A program made the translations under genes and the position numbers. This document shows positions 17,608-25,257 of a DNA stretch of 64,000 bases, piece by piece (the stretch's first letter is position 1; the number at the start of each line of letters is the position of its first letter). The notes under the pieces are model-generated. The model did no database searches and was not told the origin of the DNA. It saw only the letters and a list, made by a program, of their open reading frames with translations. The stretch is from NCBI RefSeq assembly GCF_010119975.1, contig NZ_CP048222.1:5742501-5806500 (forward strand), written 5' to 3'. Source of the DNA: Rhodocytophaga rosea (GTDB lineage: Bacteria; Bacteroidota; Bacteroidia; Cytophagales; 172606-1).

Positions 17608-18252
17608 CTACTGTTCTTTAAGTTGATTCTTTGTAAGATTAGCTAACAACATAAGTAGGGCAGATAAGGCCAAACAAAAACTACTTAACATTCCAAATGA
17701 TACCTTTTCAAATTTAAAGATGAATACTATGATTGCTATTATTAATTCCATACACAATATATAAGCCAATACCTTTGCCCAGATTGTCTGATAAAAATTG
17801 CTTCGCTTAATAGGTAAATTATTCGTTGTTTTATTAAATCCTGCTAAATAATGAAAAAAACACCGGGTTATTTCTTCGAAAATATCTCTGTCTAAAGAAT
17901 CTAAGTTAATCATTAGATACAATGGAAATCTTTTTCTGGGTTTGATAGTGAGGATAGCAAATACCCCATTATACTCGATGTCATAACTCTTAATTTCTGA
18001 CCATTTTACCAGTGTATCATTGATACTTATACTTTGATCATCGATTTGTATACTTGCCTGATAGGTTACTAGCTTTTTATAGCAAAAATACAAGCTTAAC
18101 ATTCCTCCAATCCATATAAAAGAAAGCCATTCATTAGATACATTGAGAGATTGTTTGAATGTTCCAGAAAGTATACCTAATGCACCAAACCCTATAACAA
18201 GAAAGAGAATAAATCTAGTAGGAGAAACTAATCCCAACTTATATATATTCAT
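17608..18252 (-). CDS. Membrane protein with a PH-like middle, hypothetical
   Basis: A 214-residue protein. Two hydrophobic helices lie near residues 12-32 and 42-57. A beta-rich soluble segment follows (about 65-135: SIQIDDQSISINDTLVKWSEIKSYDIEYNGVFAILTIKPRKRFPLYL), which resembles bacterial PH-like or YcxB-like modules. Two more helices are near 155-180 and 185-205. No catalytic motif is seen. It is AT-rich and apparently monocistronic. Confidence 0.6.
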   Translation of the reverse strand: MNIYKLGLVSPTRFILFLVIGFGALGILSGTFKQSLNVSNEWLSFIWIGGMLSLYFCYKKLVTYQASIQIDDQSISINDTLVKWSEIKSYDIEYNGVFAILTIKPRKRFPLYLMINLDSLDRDIFEEITRCFFHYLAGFNKTTNNLPIKRSNFYQTIWAKVLAYILCMELIIAIIVFIFKFEKVSFGMLSSFCLALSALLMLLANLTKNQLKEQ

Positions 18253-18351
18253 TTTACCAAAGTGGCTAGATAATAAATTCTATCGTTTCTACAGAAGTTG
18301 TTCCAGACAGGTCATTTTAATATTTAATTCAATTTAATATTGAGCATTTGA

Positions 18352-19755
18352 TTACTTTTTCTTCAGCCAGGAATACTGATTCAAAAACTTTTCTGCCTGG
18401 GTGGGTTGTACCATATGAATGAAAGCCCAATATCCTTGTGCATACCGCTCGGCATCTTTACCTAATTTCTGACTCATAGCGGCACTTCCATTCTTTTCCA
18501 TCTGATGCAGAAATGCCCGGAAACGGCGGATATCCTCACGGGAAACCCTGGGCTCTGTTCCATTTACTACAGCACCAGTTACGGTCTGGCGTTGATGCTG
18601 GCGCATCACGCTAGTTTTTTCCTGGTTAATTTCAAACCCTTCATCTTTGATGATTTTATTCATCAAGCCTAACAGGGATTTGAGGTTATCTTCGGTTATA
18701 TTGGTAGAGAAAACCAAGTCATCGGCATAACGGGTATATGTCCAGTCTAATTTTTCTCCTAATCTGGTGAGGCGGTGATCTAAATAACCTGTATCCCCGC
18801 ACAAAATATTGGTAATGGCTGGTGAAGTACAGGCACCTTGCGGCAGAAAGCGTTCGCCTAAAGCAACAAAATACGCCTTCCCATCCAGGCTGGCTCCAAT
18901 TCTGGTGGCATCGGTACAAACAAGCGCTAATACCGTAGCTATGCCTTCACTGTATCCCCATGATTTGAATAAGCCTTTTACTCTTGGGAATTTAACGGAT
19001 GGGAAAAAATCCTTTAGATCTACCCTTACAACCGTATGCTTACCGGTATGCTTTTCGGCATTATGCCGGATGTTTTTTCCTGGCAAAAACGCCATGGCAT
19101 TGGGGTGAATAGGTCTTTTATTCAATATATTTTCCAATATCCATTGCTGGGCGATACGCAGGGTTTTCTTAGGTGAGGCAATATTGCGCAAGCCTCCCTT
19201 TTTCTTAGGAATCTGAAACCTGGTATAATGATCAATACCTGCTACCCTGCGGTGATACGATAACCAGACCCATTGTTTCATTTCCAGTTTACTGAACTGA
19301 GCCAGATCTTCTAAGGTATGTAAAACCGGTAAACCTGCCTGCGATAATTTTTCTGTATCTGTTTCATCAAACCGCAAGCCTTTGGATACACCTTCGCCCA
19401 GATGATAAGGTGTTTTTTGTTTTTGTAAGGCTATTTCTGCTTTTTTTGCCTGTGATACCCTGGCTTTCTCCACCTTGCGGATGGCCCGTTTGGCTCTCAC
19501 CCGTTCAATGCGGTTTTTGCGGATTTCCTTTAATAATGGCGTAATGTCTTCGGTGCCTTTCAGCTCAATATTCAGCTTTTGCAACTCGCCATTAATCTCA
19601 TTGAGCCTTGTGTAACTATCCTGCAAGGTTTTGTATTGTTGCTGGCTGAGGTCCAGAAAACCCAGCCGGATCATTTCTTCGATTACGAAATAATCGCGGC
19701 CTAAACGCTGGAGCCGTGCCCGCCAGTTTTCTGTGGTAGAAGGAGTAAGTTGCAT
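18352..19755 (-). CDS. Retron reverse transcriptase
   Basis: A 467-residue RT that would copy an msr-msd RNA into multicopy single-stranded DNA. An N-terminal extension of about 170 residues with a charged coiled coil (35-115) precedes the RT core. It carries both retron-specific marks: NAxxH (NAEKH, 232-236) and VTG (392-394, in TVTGAVVNG). Standard motifs are VDLKDFFPSV (245-254), LPQGACTSP (304-312) and the catalytic YADD (343-346). There is no maturase or endonuclease domain, which excludes a group II intron, and no diversity-generating repeats are seen. It is the last gene of the HEAT-SWIM-RT set, 242 bp after the SWIM gene. Both retron marks and the partners make this a confident retron RT; type XIII assignment is from memory. 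Confidence 0.93.
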   Translation of the reverse strand: MQLTPSTTENWRARLQRLGRDYFVIEEMIRLGFLDLSQQQYKTLQDSYTRLNEINGELQKLNIELKGTEDITPLLKEIRKNRIERVRAKRAIRKVEKARVSQAKKAEIALQKQKTPYHLGEGVSKGLRFDETDTEKLSQAGLPVLHTLEDLAQFSKLEMKQWVWLSYHRRVAGIDHYTRFQIPKKKGGLRNIASPKKTLRIAQQWILENILNKRPIHPNAMAFLPGKNIRHNAEKHTGKHTVVRVDLKDFFPSVKFPRVKGLFKSWGYSEGIATVLALVCTDATRIGASLDGKAYFVALGERFLPQGACTSPAITNILCGDTGYLDHRLTRLGEKLDWTYTRYADDLVFSTNITEDNLKSLLGLMNKIIKDEGFEINQEKTSVMRQHQRQTVTGAVVNGTEPRVSREDIRRFRAFLHQMEKNGSAAMSQKLGKDAERYAQGYWAFIHMVQPTQAEKFLNQYSWLKKK

Positions 19756-19806
19756 ATTATAGCTGGTAATGGGTATAGAGTATATAATTGTAATTAATGA
19801 TGAAGG

Positions 19807-19958
19807 TACACACCCCTACCCCTCTTGTTAGAGGGGAATTTGCTCCGTTATTCCTGTAAAACTTTAAACTATTATCTGATGATTTATAATACATTTTATA
19901 GATAAAAAGAGTGGATCGCATATGAATTCCCCTCTAACAAGAGGGGTAGGGGTGTGTA
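19807..19958. repeat. 34-bp perfect inverted repeat (REP-doublet-like) upstream of the RT
   Basis: Arms 19807-19840 and 19925-19958 are perfect complements over 34 bp, separated by 84 bp. Each arm also folds on itself (CCCCTC / GAGGGG with loop TTGTTA). This arrangement of two palindromic units in opposite orientation is that of an interspersed REP doublet. It occupies most of the gap between the SWIM and RT genes and would form a strong hairpin in the transcript, 52 nt before the RT start. Confidence 0.85.
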
Positions 19959-19997
19959 TTTTAGCAAGTGAACATCAATGCATTTCTTATAAGAATA

Positions 19998-21632
19998 TTA
20001 TCTCGCTATCTGAATTAAAGAGGCCATAATATGTGCACAAGGACCCTGGCGTAACTTATTTCTGCGGTGAAAACTACAGGCACATTCGGCAAACCGGATT
20101 CGCCCATCCAGATCCAGGCGAAGGGTAGTTTTATACAAATTTTTGCCTTGCACTTCCAGATGGTATTCTTTGAGTCCATTTTCCAGACTGCTTTTATCAA
20201 TTATGGTTACATGGCCTTCTTTCACCAGGGAGGCAGCATATTTCTGGCGCTCATCTTCTTCGGAATTACTGATTACCATTTCCTGGTTGAGCAATTGCCG
20301 CCAGCGGTAAGTATTATGCAAATGGTCGTACATTGCCTGCCCGTTCCGGCATAACTCCTGTAAAGCAAAAGTGGCAGCAGCCCTGTTTATTTGAAGCACT
20401 TCAGAAACCTGTTGCGGACTGAGGGCTAATTTATCAATCAATAGTTTTTCTACTTGTTTGATGTCTACCTGCAGGGTTTTACCAGCAGAGGCAATCAGGT
20501 CGAAGTTTCCTTTTTTTGCCCAGTCATTGGCTGTCCAGCCGGAAAGTCCTAAGTCGAAACGGTGTCCATCGAGTGCTATGGTCCAGTAGGAGGGCATTCC
20601 GGTACCTAATAATTTTACCTGTACCTGGTCAGTATAGGGAAGTAAATCCTTCAGCGTAAGCAATCTTCTGCGTCCCCAGATGCGGATTTCGCCTTCAAAG
20701 TCTCCCTGATAGGCTAGTGTGTCTTTGATTTCGATATTCCAGGGATCAATTACCAAAGTTGCTGCCTGCCCTTTTTTTAGCAGAAAACGGATGGAACGGG
20801 GGCCACCTTTTTCTTTTCTTTGCTCCAGTTGAGCAATTACCTGAGCCAGTGTCTGAGAGTGAAGAGATAATGAAACGCCCTCAATGGTAGAGGCCGATTG
20901 TACCTGCAAAAATCCCCGTACCCAGCTTTCGGGCAGATCTATTTTTTTCTCTACCGCAGCCCCCACATCTGTAGACAGTTCTACTTTCTCAAAAGCTACT
21001 TTTAACCAGGCAGGACGGTAACTACGAACCCGGTAAATTTCAGCAGCCAGTGCCGCACTGAAATCTATGTTGGTGGTGCCAAAGCGAGTTTCTCCGAACG
21101 TTTGTAACAAATTAGAAGGCACGGTTACCCGGCCATAACTAGATTCATCCTGTGAGAAACATTCAAATATCACGGCATCCGGGTGAACACTGATCACCGG
21201 GTCGAAGATGAATAGCTTCTCCCGGTCGTATTTTCGTACCCATTCATAATATTTACTGCGAGCTGCCCATATTTGTGTACGGATGGGTTTTACAAAGCTT
21301 TCAATGGTTTTTCTTTCTTCTTTCAGCTTGTTTTTCTGCTCATTCAACTTTAGTCTGCCGACTTCCATATTTTTCAGGTGTGCCGGCAGTTCTTCCAGGT
21401 ATCGTTCCTGCACCCAGGCCTGATACGCTGAATGGTCTTTTACTTTGTTTCCCAAGTTACTCAATACTACCTGCCGCATGGCGAGCATAATTCTGGCATA
21501 ACTCAGGCTATTTCCGATCAGTGCATCCAGTTGTACAGGCGGACGGGATTGTTCGGCCGAAAAGTTGAATTGCATGCCATCGGAGGTTGTGGCGACAGAA
21601 CTGGGTTGAGTATAGGATTGGGTAAGTTGCAT
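19998..21632 (-). CDS. SWIM zinc-finger protein of the retron
   Basis: A 544-residue soluble protein. The C-terminus has a complete SWIM zinc motif, C517-x-C519-x12-C532-x-H534 (ECACSFHRRNKLRQGPCAH). Before it, about 400-450, is a helical segment compatible with a winged helix (LSPQQVSEVLQINRAAATFALQELCRNGQ). The first 300 residues are not recognised; residues 85-115 look coiled-coil. SWIM domains bind nucleic acid or protein. Between a HEAT-like gene and a retron RT this fits the WHSWIM partner I recall for retron type XIII. Whether it is effector, sensor or antitoxin is not evident. Confidence 0.82.
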   Translation of the reverse strand: MQLTQSYTQPSSVATTSDGMQFNFSAEQSRPPVQLDALIGNSLSYARIMLAMRQVVLSNLGNKVKDHSAYQAWVQERYLEELPAHLKNMEVGRLKLNEQKNKLKEERKTIESFVKPIRTQIWAARSKYYEWVRKYDREKLFIFDPVISVHPDAVIFECFSQDESSYGRVTVPSNLLQTFGETRFGTTNIDFSAALAAEIYRVRSYRPAWLKVAFEKVELSTDVGAAVEKKIDLPESWVRGFLQVQSASTIEGVSLSLHSQTLAQVIAQLEQRKEKGGPRSIRFLLKKGQAATLVIDPWNIEIKDTLAYQGDFEGEIRIWGRRRLLTLKDLLPYTDQVQVKLLGTGMPSYWTIALDGHRFDLGLSGWTANDWAKKGNFDLIASAGKTLQVDIKQVEKLLIDKLALSPQQVSEVLQINRAAATFALQELCRNGQAMYDHLHNTYRWRQLLNQEMVISNSEEDERQKYAASLVKEGHVTIIDKSSLENGLKEYHLEVQGKNLYKTTLRLDLDGRIRFAECACSFHRRNKLRQGPCAHIMASLIQIAR

Positions 21633-21697
21633 GGAGATTGAATGTTTTAAATTTTATGTAGTAGAATAAGCTGTTTGCTTAAACTCTTGCGCTGTCT

Positions 21698-21731
21698 TTA
21701 CTTTTCTTTTGTATGCCCAAAAGAAAAGTAA
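21698..21731. repeat. 14-bp inverted repeat in the HEAT-SWIM gap
   Basis: TTACTTTTCTTTTG and its perfect complement are separated by 6 bp, in the 286-bp space between the HEAT and SWIM genes. The form resembles short interspersed hairpin repeats common in Bacteroidota. It has no T-run on the minus strand, so it is not an obvious terminator. Confidence 0.65.
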
Positions 21732-21918
21732 CAAAAGAAAAAGGCAGCATCAACAAAGCCTGTTTTACGCATGAATAGGCCAAGCCCACAAACCTCCGGC
21801 TAACGCACAAGGCCAAAACCGGCCACACTGTTGCTGCACCATCCACCGCACTCTTTCTGAATCTATATTTTTCAATTAGCATTTGCTTATAGATATTATT
21901 GAGCTGGACATAAAATAA

Positions 21919-24702
21919 TTACTTCAACTCAAAGCCTGGGATTTGTTCGCCGGAAAGAGTGCGTTGGGTAAGTTGCCATATGGCCCATTCGGCATCCTGC
22001 TTTTGCTTGCTTTTTGCCATTTCGAGCAAGGTATCGGTAGCTAAAGTTGGGTTTTGTTGCTGGCGGTGCTTGATGTTTTCTTTGGCTTTGCGGCTTTTGT
22101 TTTTCATGCGCAGTACTTCCTTATCGAAGCGTTGCACAAAAGATGATTCTGCTTGCTGAGTGACTAACTCTTTGGCTACCCAGTTGTGTATGATGGGGTC
22201 GGCATGTTCTGATAAAAACTCGAGTAATTCCAACTGTTTCCGGTCTGTCCACTGCTGTTTCCGTTTATGAAAATAATCCATTCCTAATTTGCGGGTAGAT
22301 GTATTTGGACTGTCGCACATGGCAAGAGTGGCTTCCCATTCTTTGGTAGAACCAGCTTCCAGTGTATCCAGATAGGCAAAAGCGGCTTGCTGGGTGGCAG
22401 GCAGATCGCTTTCCAATAATCGAATGGCGAAGGAAATACTGATCCCCAGGCTGGTAGCTTGTGTGAGTGCCAGGTTCCGGATGGATGGTAGTTTGTGAAT
22501 ACTGGCCTTATATAACTGAGCAGAATCTTTTGTAAAGATATTCAGATGTTTCTGCATCCATTGGCTAAGTAATTCTTCGACTGCAGGATGTTGTATCTCT
22601 AATATTTCGGAAGTGCTTTTCTCCAGAAACAGCTGCCTGAAGGCTTCATCCTGGAATAAGCGGGTAAGTAATAGATCGCCTGCCTCTGATTCTATTGCTT
22701 TTTGTAAGGCTTCACGCCAGAATAAACCAGGTTGTGCTACGTTTTTGATTCGATTCAGCACAGGTTCTTTTACCAGAAGCCAGGTGTCGTTGTGCAACGA
22801 AGCAAGTAATTCGAGTAAACTGGAAGGAGACGCATTGTTTAGTAAACTGGTAACAATGCTTTTATCTACACTTATGATTAGTTTAGGTTGTGTAGCCAGT
22901 AAGTGTCCGGCTTCCTCCAGAAACCATTTTTTTCGCTGTTCATCTTTCAACAGCGGCAGGTTGGTGAGCAGTTTTTGAAGGATAGCTGGATTGGCAGCCG
23001 CAGACTGAAATATATCTTTTACATAATCCCGTAGTACGATGCTTTCCTCCAATAGATAAAAAAGTATTTTCCAGAAAGCTTCATTGCCGCCATTTTCCGC
23101 CTGTTGTACGGTATAGAAGAAAGCGTTTCCAGCAAATATATGAATCGTCCGGATGGCTGGAGCAGCTCTTTGTAATACGTCTTTGCGTATAGCTTCTGAA
23201 CAATGGCTTAGTAAAGGCAACCATCTAAGAGGCTCCTGTTTAAAACCTTGCCATAATTTCTGGAACAGGAATTTCTTGAATGCATCATTACCCCTTTCCA
23301 GAATAAAAACATATGCCTGATGAGGGAAACGGGTATTATCTGTTAATTCATAATCATAGTTCTTATAATATTTCTCAAATAACTCGGCTGCAGAACCAGA
23401 CTGGATAGTATTCATTAAGTGAATCTCCAGTTTGGGCTGTTTTACACCCTTATACAGTTTTTCCCAGAAAGGCTGCAACATATAATAATTGTTCTGGAAA
23501 TTGTTTTTTAATAGATCCCACCCAAATTGACAAACAATAAATGCCGGATGAAAAATAAAGGGCTTTGCAGTATCGGCAGATACTCTGGTATTTTTGAATT
23601 TATAGGTGAACAGTTGTGACAGCCGGGCTAATTGGTACTCTTTTGAGGCAGCGTTGAACCAGTTGAGAGCATCTTCTTTGGCTGCTTTTTCTGCGGAAAC
23701 TAGTGTCCATTCTTCCAGATCTTTTATGCCGGAACTGAATAATATAGCTGCTATTTCTAAAATCTTACTGGCTTCCAGCTGTTGCTTCAAGTTTGCATGC
23801 AAAAATTGCAGTAACTCATTCGCTCTTCTGGAAGAAGATTCTCCTGCGGAAAGTTCGATTACCTGCTTGTGTAAGTAGGTGGCTACTTCTTCCCGCCAGG
23901 CGTTGGGTTGTTGACTAATATTTGATTGTAGAAACTCCTGTTGTGCCGCTTTAGTGCCATAGGCAAAAGTGCCAGCCCATTCCAATGCTGTCAGGCGTTT
24001 GCCTTGTTTATATTCACTGTACGTTTGCTGAGCAGCGGTTTGTTTGAGAATGAGGGATGGTATGTTGAAAAAACGGCTGATCTGTTCGCCTGAAAATACT
24101 GGCAACTTTTGCGTGTTACGAGTCAGGATTTTTACGGCAAATTCCTGGATAGGCCAGGGTATATTTTTGGAAAGCAATTGCCGGATGAAATCAATATGAG
24201 CATCCCATACCTGTGGCCGCCTTTCTTCGGGTTCAGGCAGCTGGTAAGTCATACTTTGGAATACAACTTTGCCACGGCCATGTCCTTGATGTGTAAGCCT
24301 GGGAGAATTTCCCAGTAGTATATCGGCGATTACCCAGCGGTAATTAAAATTTAGCTGAGTTCTATTTTCGCAGGCTGAAAGAATTTGAGATGTGATCTGA
24401 AAATACAGCGCATCATCTTTGAGTGTATTCAGAAAACGTCTGGCCCGGCGTTTCATATAGGCCATTGTTTTCTGGGTAGGATATGTTTCCTGTAACCCTT
24501 CAATCGTAGACTGATCTATGGCATGGATAATGGATGCAGTAATGGCTGCATCCTGAGTAGTTTCGTATTGTTTGTAAATGGTTTTGAGTACTTTCCAGTG
24601 ATCTGGAGCAATAGGAGCGGTACGGATGTAGTTGAGTAAAGTTTGCCTTTCGATTTCGTTGGTGGCAGGAATAATGGCAAGCAGATCAAGCGGCTGGTTC
24701 AT
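21919..24702 (-). CDS. HEAT/ARM-like helical repeat protein of the retron
   Basis: A protein of 927 residues from the ATG at 24702; a TTG two codons upstream is less likely. It is almost entirely helical with no membrane segment. Repeated helix pairs such as SPSSLLELLASLHNDTWLLVKEPVLNRIKN, STSEILEIQHPAVEELLSQW, SIRNLALTQATSLG and STRKLGMDYFHKRKQQWTDRK look like divergent HEAT/ARM repeats, best kept in the C-terminal third. The C-terminus is basic (RMKNKSRKAKENIKHRQQQ). It is first of the three retron protein genes and lies directly after the candidate msr-msd RNA. As a scaffold it may bind the RT-DNA complex and the SWIM protein; no enzymatic motif is seen. Confidence 0.72.
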   Translation of the reverse strand: MNQPLDLLAIIPATNEIERQTLLNYIRTAPIAPDHWKVLKTIYKQYETTQDAAITASIIHAIDQSTIEGLQETYPTQKTMAYMKRRARRFLNTLKDDALYFQITSQILSACENRTQLNFNYRWVIADILLGNSPRLTHQGHGRGKVVFQSMTYQLPEPEERRPQVWDAHIDFIRQLLSKNIPWPIQEFAVKILTRNTQKLPVFSGEQISRFFNIPSLILKQTAAQQTYSEYKQGKRLTALEWAGTFAYGTKAAQQEFLQSNISQQPNAWREEVATYLHKQVIELSAGESSSRRANELLQFLHANLKQQLEASKILEIAAILFSSGIKDLEEWTLVSAEKAAKEDALNWFNAASKEYQLARLSQLFTYKFKNTRVSADTAKPFIFHPAFIVCQFGWDLLKNNFQNNYYMLQPFWEKLYKGVKQPKLEIHLMNTIQSGSAAELFEKYYKNYDYELTDNTRFPHQAYVFILERGNDAFKKFLFQKLWQGFKQEPLRWLPLLSHCSEAIRKDVLQRAAPAIRTIHIFAGNAFFYTVQQAENGGNEAFWKILFYLLEESIVLRDYVKDIFQSAAANPAILQKLLTNLPLLKDEQRKKWFLEEAGHLLATQPKLIISVDKSIVTSLLNNASPSSLLELLASLHNDTWLLVKEPVLNRIKNVAQPGLFWREALQKAIESEAGDLLLTRLFQDEAFRQLFLEKSTSEILEIQHPAVEELLSQWMQKHLNIFTKDSAQLYKASIHKLPSIRNLALTQATSLGISISFAIRLLESDLPATQQAAFAYLDTLEAGSTKEWEATLAMCDSPNTSTRKLGMDYFHKRKQQWTDRKQLELLEFLSEHADPIIHNWVAKELVTQQAESSFVQRFDKEVLRMKNKSRKAKENIKHRQQQNPTLATDTLLEMAKSKQKQDAEWAIWQLTQRTLSGEQIPGFELK

Positions 24703-24729
24703 ACGCAAATAATTGATCGTTATTTTATT

Positions 24730-24749
24730 GGCAACTCATGAAAGTTGCC
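24730..24749 (-). other. Small leader hairpin before the HEAT gene
   Basis: GGCAACT and AGTTGCC pair around a 6-nt loop, 28 nt before the ATG and after the terminator at 24770. Only a read-through or separate transcript would contain it. It could tune translation of the retron proteins. Confidence 0.4.
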
Positions 24750-24769
24750 TTTAATTATTCAATACAGAT

Positions 24770-24801
24770 AAAAAAGCCTGCAAGGGTTGAAGCTTGCAGG
24801 C
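24770..24801 (-). terminator. Intrinsic terminator directly after the candidate retron RNA
   Basis: On the minus strand GCCTGCAAG, an 8-nt loop and CTTGCAGGC are followed at once by six T. The hairpin starts 7 nt after the a2 arm of the candidate msr-msd RNA and 68 nt before the HEAT start. It would give the RNA a discrete 3' end and reduce transcription into HEAT-SWIM-RT. Confidence 0.85.
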
Positions 24802-24807
24802 GATGGT

Positions 24808-25063
24808 ATTGTTGAAATTTTTGTTACTAACTCTGCACAGGATTATCTTTCATTACTGTAAGCGGGTGGAGCTACCCATGGGTAGTAATTAGTCTAGACC
24901 AATTGAGCCACTGCTTATTCAGCGATTTTCTAACGAATTACTACCCATGGGTAGAGGAGCACGCTGAATGGCATGAATGTGTAATGAAGTATGAATAGCT
25001 TAACTACAACCACGGCGAAACACCGCAGCATTTATGCTAACAAAAACTTATATTTTCAACAAT
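24808..25063 (-). ncRNA. Candidate retron msr-msd RNA
   Basis: A 256-nt stretch with retron RNA order on the minus strand. The a1 arm (25063-25038) is ATTGTTGAAA, a 7-nt bulge, then TTTTTGTTA. The a2 arm is TAACAAAAATTTCAACAAT (24826-24808). They pair over all 19 bp of a2. Directly after a1 comes TTAGC, so G at 25037 is the candidate branching guanosine. An msr hairpin (CTGCGG, loop TGTTTCG, CCGTGG; 25028-25010) follows. The msd base is TTCATTAC (24988-24981) with GTAATGAA (24856-24849). Its main stem is a perfect 19-bp repeat, 24954-24936 with 24890-24872. A terminator follows a2. Position upstream of the retron genes supports the call; transcription and RT-DNA are not shown. Confidence 0.78.
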
Positions 25064-25257
25064 GAGAAAGAACGTTTGATAAGGCGAGTTTAGGGGAATT
25101 TGTCATAAAAATAAAACTATTTTGTATTTTATTTTTTGCTAACCTAGCCATCATAATTATGTGATTTTTATTGTAAATATTTGTTGGTTAACTATTTATA
25201 GTGTAGGTTGATCTGGATGTTTGCTATTTATAAAATTTCATTACATCTCCATTGCAA

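Noticed and set aside
18352-19755. Reverse transcriptase as part of a group II intron or diversity-generating retroelement
   Set aside because: No maturase or endonuclease domain, no intron RNA ends, and no template/variable repeat pair is seen. The NAxxH and VTG marks point to a retron.
19756-19997. The gap directly before the RT as the retron RNA locus
   Set aside because: The 34-bp inverted repeat here lacks an AGC branching context and separate a1/a2 and msd parts, and its self-palindromic arms look like a REP doublet. The region 24808-25063 fits a retron RNA much better.
21679-21882. A 67-residue minus-strand frame between HEAT and SWIM
   Set aside because: It runs through the hairpin repeat, has no family similarity, and has no support as a gene.
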